This document shows positions 23,379 to 33,330 of a stretch of 64,000 bases of DNA, one piece after another. The DNA is taken from positions 41,984,067 through 42,048,066 of the forward strand of contig CM034238.1 of NCBI GenBank assembly GCA_019916065.1, read 5' to 3'. Under the pieces are notes generated by a model. It searched no databases. It saw nothing but the letters and a program-made list of their open reading frames with translations, and was not told where the DNA came from. The stretch comes from Vitellaria paradoxa. Lineage: Eukaryota > Streptophyta > Magnoliopsida > Ericales > Sapotaceae. A program made the position numbers and the translations under genes. How positions within the stretch are numbered: the first letter of the stretch is position 1; the number at the start of each line of letters is the position of its first letter.

Positions 23379-24523
23379 ATGTCTCTCCCATCAACAAAGC
23401 TTCCCCTTCTCCTAATAATCACCATTTTTATTTTTCTCATCATCATCCCCTTCGCAGCTCCATTGTCCTTCAACTTCAGCAGTTTCAGTCGGGACGTCGA
23501 CAGCATAAAATGCGAGAGAGCTTATCGAGTAAACAACGTCATCCAACTCACCAAATTTACAGAGGTTTCTTGAGAGAATTGAATGTCCAGGTTGCTGTGA
23601 AGAAGATATCAAAAGGCTCCAGGGAGAGAATAAAAGAGCACACATCAGAAGTGAGGATCATTAGACGGAGGCATAGGAATTTGGTAAGCACATTAGTTGG
23701 TGTCATTAGAAAAGACAACTCCTACTTGTTTACAAGTTCATGCCAAATGGAACTTTGGACTCCCATCTCTTGAAGAAAAAAAGCTTGTTGGAGTGGGTCA
23801 CGAGGTATAAAATTACTTAAGGTTTGGCCTCGGCATTGCCATATCTGCACGAGAAATGGGAGCAGTGCGTGGTGCGTAGACATATAAAATTAAGCAATGT
23901 GATGCTAGATTTGAATTTCAACACCAAACTTGGGGATTTTGGATTGGCTCGATTGATTGATCATGAGAAAGGATCACAAACTGTAGTTCTGGCAAGGACA
24001 ATGGAGTACATGACTCCGGCATGTGCCATCATAGGTAAGACTAGTAAGGAGTCAGACGTGTATAGTTTTAGAGTTGTGGCATTGGAAATAGCTTGTAGAA
24101 GAAGGCCAGTTAATCATTTGGCTGAGGAAGAAAGTAAGAAATATTGTCGAGTGGGTTTGGAACCTCTATGGAATGGGAAAGGCTCTTGAAGCAGTTGATC
24201 CAAAACTGTGTGCAGTTTTCAATTGGAAAGAAATGAGGAACTTGATGGTTGTTAGGTTGTGGTGTGCTTATCCAGACAGTAAACTCAAACCTTCAATCAA
24301 GCAAGTAATTCAAATTCTTGATTTTGAAGCTCCTTTGCCTGCTCTTCCACCAAAAATGTCTGTTGCAACGTATTTGTCTAATCTTTCAATGACTAAGCAT
24401 GGAGATACCGTTTTTGTTGAAGGCAACCAAATCCAATATTTGAGCCATAGTTACACAACTGATTCCTCAAAACTAACTACATCTTCTGCAGCTTCTTCTT
24501 CATCTGTGAGCACCATAGTTTGA
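23379..24523 (+). pseudogene. L-type lectin receptor kinase pseudogene with large internal deletion
   Basis: ATG 23,379 begins a clear signal peptide (LLLIITIFIFLIIIPFAAP) and about 27 residues of lectin (SFNFSSFS..., NNVIQLTK). At about 23,556 the sequence jumps, out of frame, to the kinase just after the Gly-loop (YRGFLRELNVQVAVKKISKG); the rest of the lectin domain, the membrane segment and the Gly-loop are gone, some 950-1,000 bp relative to the intact paralogue. Further damage: a frame change near 23,680-23,770, TAA near 23,818, the catalytic HRDIK turned into RRHIK, APE into TPA, and a frameshift near 24,140. The end (MRNLMVVRLWCAYPD to SSVSTIV, stop 24,521-24,523) is nearly the same as that of the gene end at 1-561. 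Confidence 0.92.
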
Positions 24524-25760
24524 TTCATGTACTTTATTTCTAGTTCAAGACTTTCATGTGTTGAGGTGTATATTTTTAATTCTTTCTATGTATTTAAGAT
24601 GCAATACATGTGTTCGCTAAAATCCCACTTGAGGATTTTTATTTTATTTTTTTTGGTAACAATTATGGTATTTTTTTTTTTATCAAATATAAAGTTGAAT
24701 AGAAGAAAGCCCACTTCTAATTTTATCATACATTTAGCCATAATTTTTCTTTTTTAATCATGATAGCATTTTTGAAAGCATGTAGAGAACAGTATACATG
24801 ACATCCTACAAAAGTTGTTGTCACAAAAATATATATATATTGTAATTAAAAGTGAGATAGAATTTAAAGTGGAATGGTATCTCTTTCTCAATCTCATATC
24901 CAACTAAACAAAGATGTCTAGTCTAAGATTCAATGAGTTGCAATCTGCTCTTTCAATGATTGTCATGCCACTACACTCCCAATATTAATTATCCAACTTT
25001 AGGGGAAAAAAATACCTCACTAATTAAAGTGGGACATTGCAACTAATTAATTGCTTGGCCCTTAATTGTTAGAAAAAAAAAAAAAAAGAAAAAATCAAGT
25101 CTTGTATTATAATTTCAAACAAAACTAAGAAGAGATTTCCCGTCTCATTTTTTTTTTTCAATCAATTCGTGATTAAATTTATTCACGAATCCCTTTAATT
25201 AAAAATTAGGATAAATTTCACTTTATCCCTTAAACTTTACTTGAAATTTCATCTCAGGCTCTGTATTTTTTTATTTTTTTGTGTAAAAGTTAAGGGAATA
25301 AGTTTTTAATTATTTACAATCTCCTTTCTTAATTACCATTTTACGCCTACGGTCCTATCATTAATTGTCCACTTTTCAGGATCAAAATGATCACTAACGG
25401 GAAGCATTATAACTTATTAAAAGTTCAGACTATTAATTATCAAAAAACAAAATCTCAAGTTTTGCGATAAGTTTCAAGTAAAACTCATGATATAAATTGA
25501 AATTTTCCGTAAAAACAACCAAGTCTGTAAATTTAGTTATGTATAATCAATTTTTGTGATTATTTAAAAATAATAATTTTTAATAAATATCTATTTATTT
25601 CCATTACAACTTTTAAACTTAGCTAAAAATTGAAGTAAATTTTACTTCTTACATTTTATTCTTTGTTTTTTTTTTTTCCCTCTTCCCTCTTATGGCATGT
25701 TTGTTTTGGGGTAGTGGAGGGTAAAATCTTACTACAGTAATTTTAATCCTCCATTATATT
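24524..25760. repeat. 3' flank of third LecRK, duplicate of 562-1,830
   Basis: Follows the LecRK stop with GATTCATGTACTTTATTTC and stays alignable with the first flank to GTTTGTTTTGGGGTAGTGGA and a little beyond. Together with the coding ends this makes a shared block of about 1.8 kb, offset by about 23.95 kb. No gene inside. Confidence 0.85.
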
Positions 25761-27649
25761 AATTTGAAAGTGTAGATAACAATTACACAGGAGATAACAA
25801 TTACCCTTTTATGGGATATATTGTTACTGGTGGGGGTCGGTAACATAGAGTAGTAGAAAAAAATACACTTTTCTCATTACTCCCATAAAACAATCCTTTA
25901 CACCCCTGTAAAACTGTTAGTAACGATATTTTATAAATAATTACAATATATTTTAGAAAATAATAATTTATTTAAAATTAAATTAACTAATAATTAAATT
26001 ATTTTATCAAAATAATATTTAATAAATAATAATTTATTATTAAAATGATTTATTTTATTAAATTAATACTATTGAAATATTAATTTATAATTAAAAATAT
26101 TTATTTTCTCAAATTAAAAATATTTTTAGTAAATAATAATTACTTATTAAATGCTTTATTAAATAAAAATTATTTCTCATAAATAATAGTTTATTTAAAT
26201 AAATTAAAATTAGTTGTTTTATCAAATTATTTTATCAAAATAAAAATAACTTTTAACAAATAATAATTTATTATGAAAATAATAAAACAAAAATTATTTC
26301 TCATAAATAATAATTTATTTAGATAAAGTAAAATTAGTTGTTTTATTAAATTATTTTATCAAAAAAATAATTTTTAACAAATAATAATTTATTATATAAA
26401 TTAGTATTTTACTAAAATTAAATATTAACTTTTAATCTAATCAATTTATCCTCATTCATAATATAATTAACTTTTATCCCTTCAAACTTTTTAATATTTC
26501 AAACATAATATAATTATTAATGGGTAATATTTACTCTCTCAATCCGAACATAAGTATCATAAACTTATTACCCAATTAATTATTACTAGAGTAACAATTA
26601 CCCCTTTAGACTCTAAATTTAAATTTTAGCTCATCATTTAATACAAAAATAATCTGACAATAAAATTAAAAACATAACTTTTCATATTTTTAAAAGGTAA
26701 ATCAACAATTATATTAAACAACAATTTTTTTTACCTTTCCATGTTATCCTTTCCATTACAGGACTTTCTGCTACAAAAAAAAAAAAAAAAAATTGTGAAA
26801 GCAGAAAATTAAAGAACACCACACCCATAATCCCTTTTCTAGTACCAATTAATAAACAAAACTTAAAAATCTTACAAAGAATTTCAATCTATTTTTTCTG
26901 TAAAAATCAACTTAAACCAATATGTGTTTGTGTCCTATGTCATTTTCTTGCCAATATAATATATATATATATATATATGTAAAGAAACGAAAGTCATGGC
27001 AACCCCACGTTCCTAATAAAAAGAAACAAATATTAAGTTGCAGAAACAACTTCATGGCAGCGAGTTCTTAGTTTCAAGAGGGTGGGTCCAAAGTCAGAAA
27101 TCTTCATCACATCTCAGTTTGTTCTCAACCAATTTATCTATACCTATCTCCATCCCCCTCATAATCCCATTTCTATCTAATCTTCTCTATTTTCACTGTA
27201 TAAATATATATCTTGTTAGGATTCTATTATTAATTAAATTCTCAACATATTATATTTTTGAATAAAGTAAAATATAAATGTTTCTCTTTCTTTATAAGCT
27301 TTCAAGCCTCCCCTCTCTGTCATTTGATCTTTGCATAAAATAGATCACTTTTTGGGTCAAATATTAAAACCTATAAATATTAAAAATTTATATAAAGATT
27401 TACTGCGACAGTCTGTAATAAAGATGAAGATCCAGATGGAGAAAGAGGGATATGATACAAATATTTCTGATTTTCGAAAGTAATAACTTTCTCTCCCATC
27501 AAGCTTTTTCATTATTTATCTCTCCTAATTTCTCTTTCTTATTATAATGACTGATTTACTTTTTAAAAATTATATTTAAATAGAATGGTCAGATTAACTT
27601 TACACCAAATAAAATAACGGGTTGAAATTTAAATTTAGGGAATGAAAGG
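25761..27649. other. Very AT-rich intergenic DNA
   Basis: From 25,930 to 26,420 it consists of diverged near-tandem units built from AAATAATAATTTATTA and ATTAGTTGTTTTATYAAATTA words. A (TA)n run lies at about 26,957-26,979. The 75-codon ORF at 27,038 has no features of a real protein. No gene recognised. Confidence 0.45.
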
Positions 27650-27815
27650 AAACTTCAGCCCTTGGACCTGTCCCTGCATAAGCTCACCTAAAGTGAAAAA
27701 GGATTTAATGGCAGCAAATGCATTTTCACCAATAATGGACCAGGCTGCTTAAAGAAGCCTGCGTTATGCCCGTCGAGGTCGGCAGCTTTACCATCCTTCA
27801 AGGAAGAGAGGGTAT
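27650..27815 (-). mobile_element. Short LINE reverse transcriptase scrap
   Basis: On the minus strand the two frames read SSLKDGKAADLDGHNAGFFK and then SIIGENAFAAIKSFFTLGEL, matching the plant LINE pattern in which KAPGPDG, FFK, W-x-I-I-G and AIKSFF follow each other. The PGP of the motif is lost and one frame change is needed. Only about 165 bp remain. Confidence 0.65.
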
Positions 27816-30050
27816 CCTTTATGTTTTCTTTCAATTTCTCTTTGCTGGGGGTGCTTTTCTTTTATAATTATTTATGTATTTTTAGTTTGCCGTCAGTTTG
27901 TGATTTATAACACTGCATTTGAATAGAAATCATTTCCCAAAATAAATTAACATGTTTTATACTTTTATATATTGAGATTTAAAAAAAAAAAAAAGTCAAT
28001 TTCACTTTGCTCCTTTGATATTTACCTATGAGACGTGAATTTTTTTTTAACAATTAAATTTTAAATATTTAATTAATTACAATGTCACTCCTATGTAATC
28101 ATTTTATCACTAAAAGTAAGATAGTTAGCGTAGGTGTCATACTCTTGACGGTGAATCACAATGCCTTAACTCATGGTACATATAAAAATAAATGAAAGTC
28201 AAATAATATTTTTAATTATAACAAAATAAAATCCTAGATAATAATGTCAATTGTTAATAATTCTTCAAATACAACCGATCAATAATCCATTACATTAATT
28301 AGCCTCAAAATTTATACGGCTCAAAAATATTGAAAATCTCAATTCTAAAAGCAATAATTGAATATTTATTTTAACGTTTTTAATTTAGTCAAAATATAAG
28401 AAATACAAATGTAGATATTTAAAGTTTAGAAAGTGCAGGTAAGTGATTTTTACTTTACTATAAGAAATAAAAAAATAATTATTTATAAAAAATAGATTAT
28501 ATATATACACAGTGAACACAGTTTATTTTATCTTTATTGAAAAACTCTATTGGCCTCTCAAAAAACTATAACGATTTTTCTTTTATCCATCTCTTGCCAC
28601 TTTTCAAAATAATATGAATAAACAACAACTATTTTTTTGGGTGAGCCTGTTAATACTCTACAAATAAATTTTCACACTTCACTTCACGTTTTCATCAATT
28701 AGAATTACACAATTGCTCATCTTTCTTCTCACATATATTTTACATAAATATAATATCATAAAAGTTCTTGTACAAAATATCAACTCAAAACATAATTATA
28801 ATGTTATAAATATTTTTGTTTTATAATAAAATTATTTTTTTAAATTATATATAGAAGGAAACTTACTATTTTTTTTTAGGATATTTTGATAAGCTGGCCA
28901 ACATTTACAATCTTTTTTTTTTTTTAAATCACTTATGAAATTGAATGACTGTACTGTGATAAAATTTCTAATTCTAGACTTATAAAAAAATATTTATTAC
29001 TATAAAAAATACAAATTAAGTTTTCAAACGAAAAATACTTATTTTTTATTTGATAAATCTGCATGTACATTTAAAAATTATTTTTTTGGGTTCATTAATT
29101 TTCCTAAGTAGTTAATTTTTTTACAGTTTTATTTATTTATTTATTTATTTTTGGTACATGAATTGTGAGAAAAAAAAAAAAGACAATAATTCTATTTTGA
29201 ATTTAGGATTGGTGAGAAAAGTTTGTAGGAGTAAAGAAGAATAAGAAATTTAAATTTGTAAATTGTCATAATTTCATGGTTATATGTTTTACATAAGGAG
29301 AAAATATTTTGAATGCTAAAATAAATTTTATTTTCATTTATATTTTTAACAATCATATAAAAATAAATTTTAATTTATTTTATAACTTAAACAAATAAAA
29401 AATAACTTATTTTATTTTAATTTATTTACAAACTTTTGTCATTTTCTTTATCATCTTGATGTAATTTTTTTATAATTTATTTATTTTAACATTTATCACC
29501 CTTATATTTTTCTTACATTTTATTTCATTAAATTAATTTTAAAATATATTACTAGATTATGATAATCAAACGAATTGTGTAGAATTTTACTAAATTATTT
29601 GAGGATAATAACAAAAGTTAAAATAACAAAAGTTTATAAACAAAAGAAATGAAAGAAATTAGTTTTCTTCTATTTGATTAAATTATGAAATAAAATAAAA
29701 TAAAGTTTATTTTTATATGATTATTAACAATATGACTCTAAATAAAATTTATTTTATTATTTAAAAATATTTTTCCATTCTTTTGTAAGCATAAGAATAT
29801 TTGTTCAATTTTGTAAATATTTTTATTATGAAGGACAATTATGTCATTTTAAATTATACATAAAAATAGATAGCCAACAAAAGATAATTGTGTAATTTCA
29901 CTTAGCCAAAAAAATGAAGTGGACTATTAGAAACTATTTGTGGAGTACAAATAAACTCACTCTCTTTTTTTTCAATATTTGAATAATTATATTTATTATC
30001 CTTCAATATTTAAAACTTCAGACTTGTGAGCCTTATTTTAAAATTTTGTT
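27816..30050. other. AT-rich intergenic DNA
   Basis: Long A/T runs, TTTATTTATTTATT repeats near 29,130 and many short words repeated at random. No ORF or element with recognisable ends. Nothing else seen. Confidence 0.4.
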
Positions 30051-30065
30051 AAACCCAACTCTTTT

Positions 30066-30197
30066 TTTTTTTTTTTTTGAAAGGTAAAGTTTTTTCTTTT
30101 TTTTTTTTTTTTTATAAGGGGAAGGGGGGAAGACTTGAACTCGAGTCATGAGCGGGCAAGAGAGGCTCTTAACCACTTGAGCTATATGCCACGCTCT
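30066..30197 (-). mobile_element. tRNA-derived SINE with perfect 15-bp target duplication
   Basis: On the minus strand it starts near 30,197, carries pol III box A TAGCTCAAGTGG (30,173-30,184) and box B GAGTTCAAGTC (30,132-30,142), and ends in two A-runs (T-runs on the + strand, 30,066-30,113). AAACCCAACTCTTTT is present on both sides (30,051-30,065 and 30,198-30,212). It is short (132 bp), mostly tRNA-like head plus A-tail. Confidence 0.85.
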
Positions 30198-30212
30198 AAA
30201 CCCAACTCTTTT

Positions 30213-30580
30213 CTTTTATGTGCTATTAGTGTTTGGGCGAAAATTGATAACATCAACAATAAATTTGTAGTAATATATCAAATTTACCCATTAGTCATAA
30301 ATACTTACGAAGATTAAAGTAACCTGCCAAAGCAATCAATTTAAAAAAGGCCCAAAATTACTTCAAAAAGGAAAATTTTCAAAAATTTAGAAACCAAAAA
30401 AACAGTTCTCATTTTATCATCTTCTTCAACCCCACAAATGGAGTCAAGTCCCTATTAGGTTTCATATACAGCAACATTGTTTTGATGGCTTTCTTCCTCC
30501 TCAACCAGTTCTACTGCCCAAAGCTCAAGCTGCCATCGAGCTCAAAATCATAGCTGATCATTGGAACTATCAATCTCATG
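30213..30580. other. Intergenic DNA
   Basis: No coding or repeat signal beyond an AT-rich first half and a slightly GC-richer patch at 30,440-30,560. Nothing identified. Confidence 0.4.
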
Positions 30581-31562
30581 GGACCATATAACGATTCGCA
30601 TTTACATAATATAATATTATCCGCTTTGAACTTGATTAGCCATCCTAGTAGTATTTCCACAAAATCATGCTTAACCCTGGAGTTTCTACTAAACCCAGTA
30701 TCCTCATGATTTTAAAACGCGTTGTACTATATTAATGTCAAACATGACATATATACAACTTCCTTTCACTACCCAGGTAATGTGGGACATGCTTCACACC
30801 GTACTTCATTCTCCTCTGCTTCACTCCCTACTTTACTCTCCCGAAGGCAGAGTTTCTCATAAACAGGTCCCTCACAGTTCATCACAATCCTCCCCACTTG
30901 TATCCATCACAATCCTCCCCACTTATAGGACATGCGCTCCTGTATGATCCCTGCTTCATTCTCCCACAAGCAAAGTCCATCACAATCCTCTCTACTTGTA
31001 GGACATGCGTCCTTGCAAATAGGTCCCTCACAGTTCACAGTTCATCACAATCCTGCCCACTTGTAGGATAAGCGTTCTTGTATGGCCCCCTGTTTCATTC
31101 TCCCACAAGCAAAATCCATCACAATCCTCCCCACTTGTACGACATGCATCCTTGCATGGTCTCCTAATTCATTCTCCCAAAGGCAAAGTCCATCACAATC
31201 CTCTCCACTTGTACGACATCATCCCTGCATGGCCCCCTGCTTCATTCTCCCATAGGCAAAGTCCCTCACAAGTAAGTCTCTCACACGTGACGACATTCTC
31301 GCGTGGGCCCTTGCTTCATTCTCCCAACACACACTCATAGCCCTATACTTCCAGGTGAGTATTAAGGCATTGATTCTGATACCATTTATAATGATTCGCA
31401 TTTACACAATACAAAATTATTCGCTTTGAATTTGTTTAATTGTTTTCCAAGGAATCACTCATTTTAATACTATTCCTACTGGAACACGCTTATTCTTGTA
31501 GTTTTCACTAAACTCAATATCTACATAGTTTTAAAACTCATTATACTCTATTGATGTTGAAC

Positions 31563-31575
<13 letters not shown>
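30581..31575. repeat. Composite repeat: diverged direct repeats flanking a minisatellite
   Basis: About 30,590-30,745 and 31,390-31,570 are direct copies. Both contain GATTCGCATTTACAYAATA, CGCTTTGAAYTTG, TTCACTAAACTCAATATC-like and TTTTAAAAC words in the same order, and both run into (TA)n. The words are typical of a dispersed plant repeat; family not assigned. The minisatellite lies between them. Confidence 0.65.
30815..31335. repeat. ~74-bp minisatellite, about seven units
   Basis: The landmark TTCATTCTCC occurs at 30,955, 31,094, 31,168, 31,241 and 31,315, giving spacings of 139 (two units), 74, 73 and 74. Each unit contains GCAAAGTCCATCACAATCCT, CCACTTGTA and GACATGC. The array shows unit-to-unit drift and has no convincing long ORF. 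Confidence 0.8.
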
Positions 31576-31596
<21 letters not shown>

Positions 31597-31955
31597 ACTC
31601 TCTCCCAGTATCTAAGGGATGTGGGAAGGAAAGTGTTATTTTTCTACTTCATCTCCCTGGTAGGAAGGTCCCTCGCAGACCACTTCCCGCTACTAAATCC
31701 ACCTACTCTCCCTCAAATACGGCCCGTCCCACCATGCAACTCTGCTTTACCTCCTCACCTGTCATAAGTGGAGAGAGGTTAAATCAGCACAGGACTCCCA
31801 TGTCTCTTGACTCCTGTTCTAATCACTCAGTCGACGATAACATCTTAGCTGGAGAAAGCCAGAATCCTGAGGACGATACGCCCACAGATGAAGTTTTGGG
31901 AGCAGCCATTGAATTGCTCCGACAAAATAAAGGTAAAGGCATCGCATCAGATTAA
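31551..31955 (+). other. Unassigned 134-codon ORF
   Basis: Opens inside the (TA)n run and crosses repeat copy 1. The latter half is acidic and lower in AT than its surroundings (SVDDNILAGESQNPEDD, ELLRQNKGKGIASD). I do not recognise a family. The start in simple sequence argues against an intact gene; it could be the C-terminal scrap of a retroelement or pararetroviral-type ORF, but no motif proves that. GTGGACAGCTGTCCAC at 31,962-31,977, just after the stop, is a perfect 16-bp palindrome. Confidence 0.25.
31591..31771. repeat. 180-bp near-identical direct repeat, copy 1
   Basis: Starts TATGTAACTCTCTCCCAG and ends CTGTCATAAGTGG. Compared base by base with 32,234-32,413 it differs only by one extra G (TAAGGGATG against TAAGGATG). 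Both copies follow a (TA)n run, which may have seeded the duplication. Confidence 0.95.
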
Positions 31956-32233
31956 GGAATCGTGGACAGCTGTCCACCCAAAGCTGGCCGTCCATGTGCC
32001 AGGATTCCTTCTGCCTGCCGAAGTGACAAATTCACTTTCCACCTTCATAAAGTGACAAATTCACTTTCGGTGTTATCACCACAGCTGTCACCATTGCTGG
32101 CCGACCGACTGCACCTTGCCAGCACACGCAAACAACAATGGTATCGATTTGTCAAAAAGTGTACAGTAGAATAATAATTTCGGACTCCAACTTGTAAATT
32201 TTCGGGTCCGAACAGTATTTTCCTATATATATA

Positions 32234-32413
32234 TATGTAACTCTCTCCCAGTATCTAAGGATGTGGGAAGGAAAGTGTTATTTTTCTACTTCATCTCCCT
32301 GGTAGGAAGGTCCCTCGCAGACCACTTCCCGCTACTAAATCCACCTACTCTCCCTCAAATACGGCCCGTCCCACCATGCAACTCTGCTTTACCTCCTCAC
32401 CTGTCATAAGTGG
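32234..32413. repeat. 180-bp near-identical direct repeat, copy 2
   Basis: Same sequence as 31,591-31,771 less one G. The two copies diverge abruptly after CATAAGTGG (AGAGAGG in copy 1, CTTCTCC in copy 2). Confidence 0.95.
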
Positions 32414-32932
32414 CTTCTCCATTGAAATGGCCAAAATCTTCTTCAAAACCGTGACCTCACCTTCGATCTGCCAGTGGAGAATCTCCTTCCGCGACTCCAG
32501 TAATTCTTGAAACGGTGCTATGGTGCCGCAAACTGCCGGTCGTAACTGGCTTTGCTTGGAGGCCTCTACTATCGACCCTGAGAATTGAATCTTCCAGCAC
32601 AGAGTTTTGAAAATAGAATTAGTTAATCAGTTAAATGTAATTACTTAACTAGTTAATTGTCTGGGCAATTGAGTTATCTTATGTGATTTTTGTACATAAA
32701 AGGGAATACCAGAAACAAATCCCGTACGATTTCATTTTTTACTGATTCATAATTCAAGATTCTTAGTATCTCTCTCTCTCTCTTGTTCATCTCTTTCATC
32801 ATCCCTCTAGCCAAGACTTGATTTTCTATTACAGATTGAAACAATCTAAAAAACTAGACCATGACTGAAAAAAAAAAACTAGACCATGATCGCACTACAT
32901 TGCAGGAAAGAAAAAAAAAAAAAAGAGGTAAA
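32414..32932. other. Possible LTR remnant, unassigned
   Basis: About 32,579-32,832 has LTR-like traits on the + strand: TG start (TGAGAATTGAATC), a TATA-like TACATAAAAGGG, a CT-rich leader and a CA end (TTTTCTATTACA). The preceding 32,414-32,578 is GC-richer and codes without stops on the minus strand (TIAPFQELLESRKEILHWQI) but matches no family I can name. No target duplication found. Confidence 0.3.
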
Positions 32933-33330
32933 ATTGAAGCTCATACAAAAAATAAGTGCACAAAAGTCAAGCACTCAACAAGATTAACCCACAATTGCCA
33001 TTGAACCCTCAAGTGATTCTGTAATGAAAAATTTTCATTGAAATGCTAAAAATAATATTTACCAAATTCGATCAATCACCTATGTACTTCAACAGAACGA
33101 TGAAACAAACCAATTGAGACAACACAAGTAGACGCTTGATACAATAAAAGTGCGTGTATAGTTTACATATATGAAAGTATTATATACAAAGCTATCACGA
33201 GGGGAACCTGGAGAGAAGAAGAAGATCCGTCTGAGGAAAGATAAGAGCAATGGAATGTTCTATTCCCGATCAGAACTTCGTGTCTCCGTGGAACAATTCG
33301 AATTGTATTTCGAGCCCTAGCGTCGATTTT
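32933..33330. repeat. ~400-bp duplicated sequence, copy 1
   Basis: Nearly identical to 57,860-58,260, from ATTGAAGCTCATACAAAA to CCTAGCGTCGATTT. Only about fifteen to twenty differences by eye. Both copies contain a short conserved ORF start (IPDQNFVSPWNNSNCIS) and end at a T-run. The rest of the ORF at 33,250-33,588 is not shared with the other copy, so I do not call it a gene. Confidence 0.9.

Noticed and set aside
30120..30195. Possible true tRNA gene on the minus strand
   Set aside because: Box A and box B are present, but the acceptor stem does not close and an A-tail plus target duplication show a SINE.
30135..30317. 60-codon ORF
   Set aside because: Starts within the SINE and has no features; explained by the element.
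30815..31335. CRISPR-like array
   Set aside because: Repeat units are adjacent with no unique spacers, and the organism is a plant; it is a minisatellite.
31551..32413. Endogenous pararetrovirus integration
   Set aside because: The repeat-ORF-repeat layout and the KGKGIASD end raised the idea, but no movement protein, coat, protease or RT motif is present; left as unassigned.
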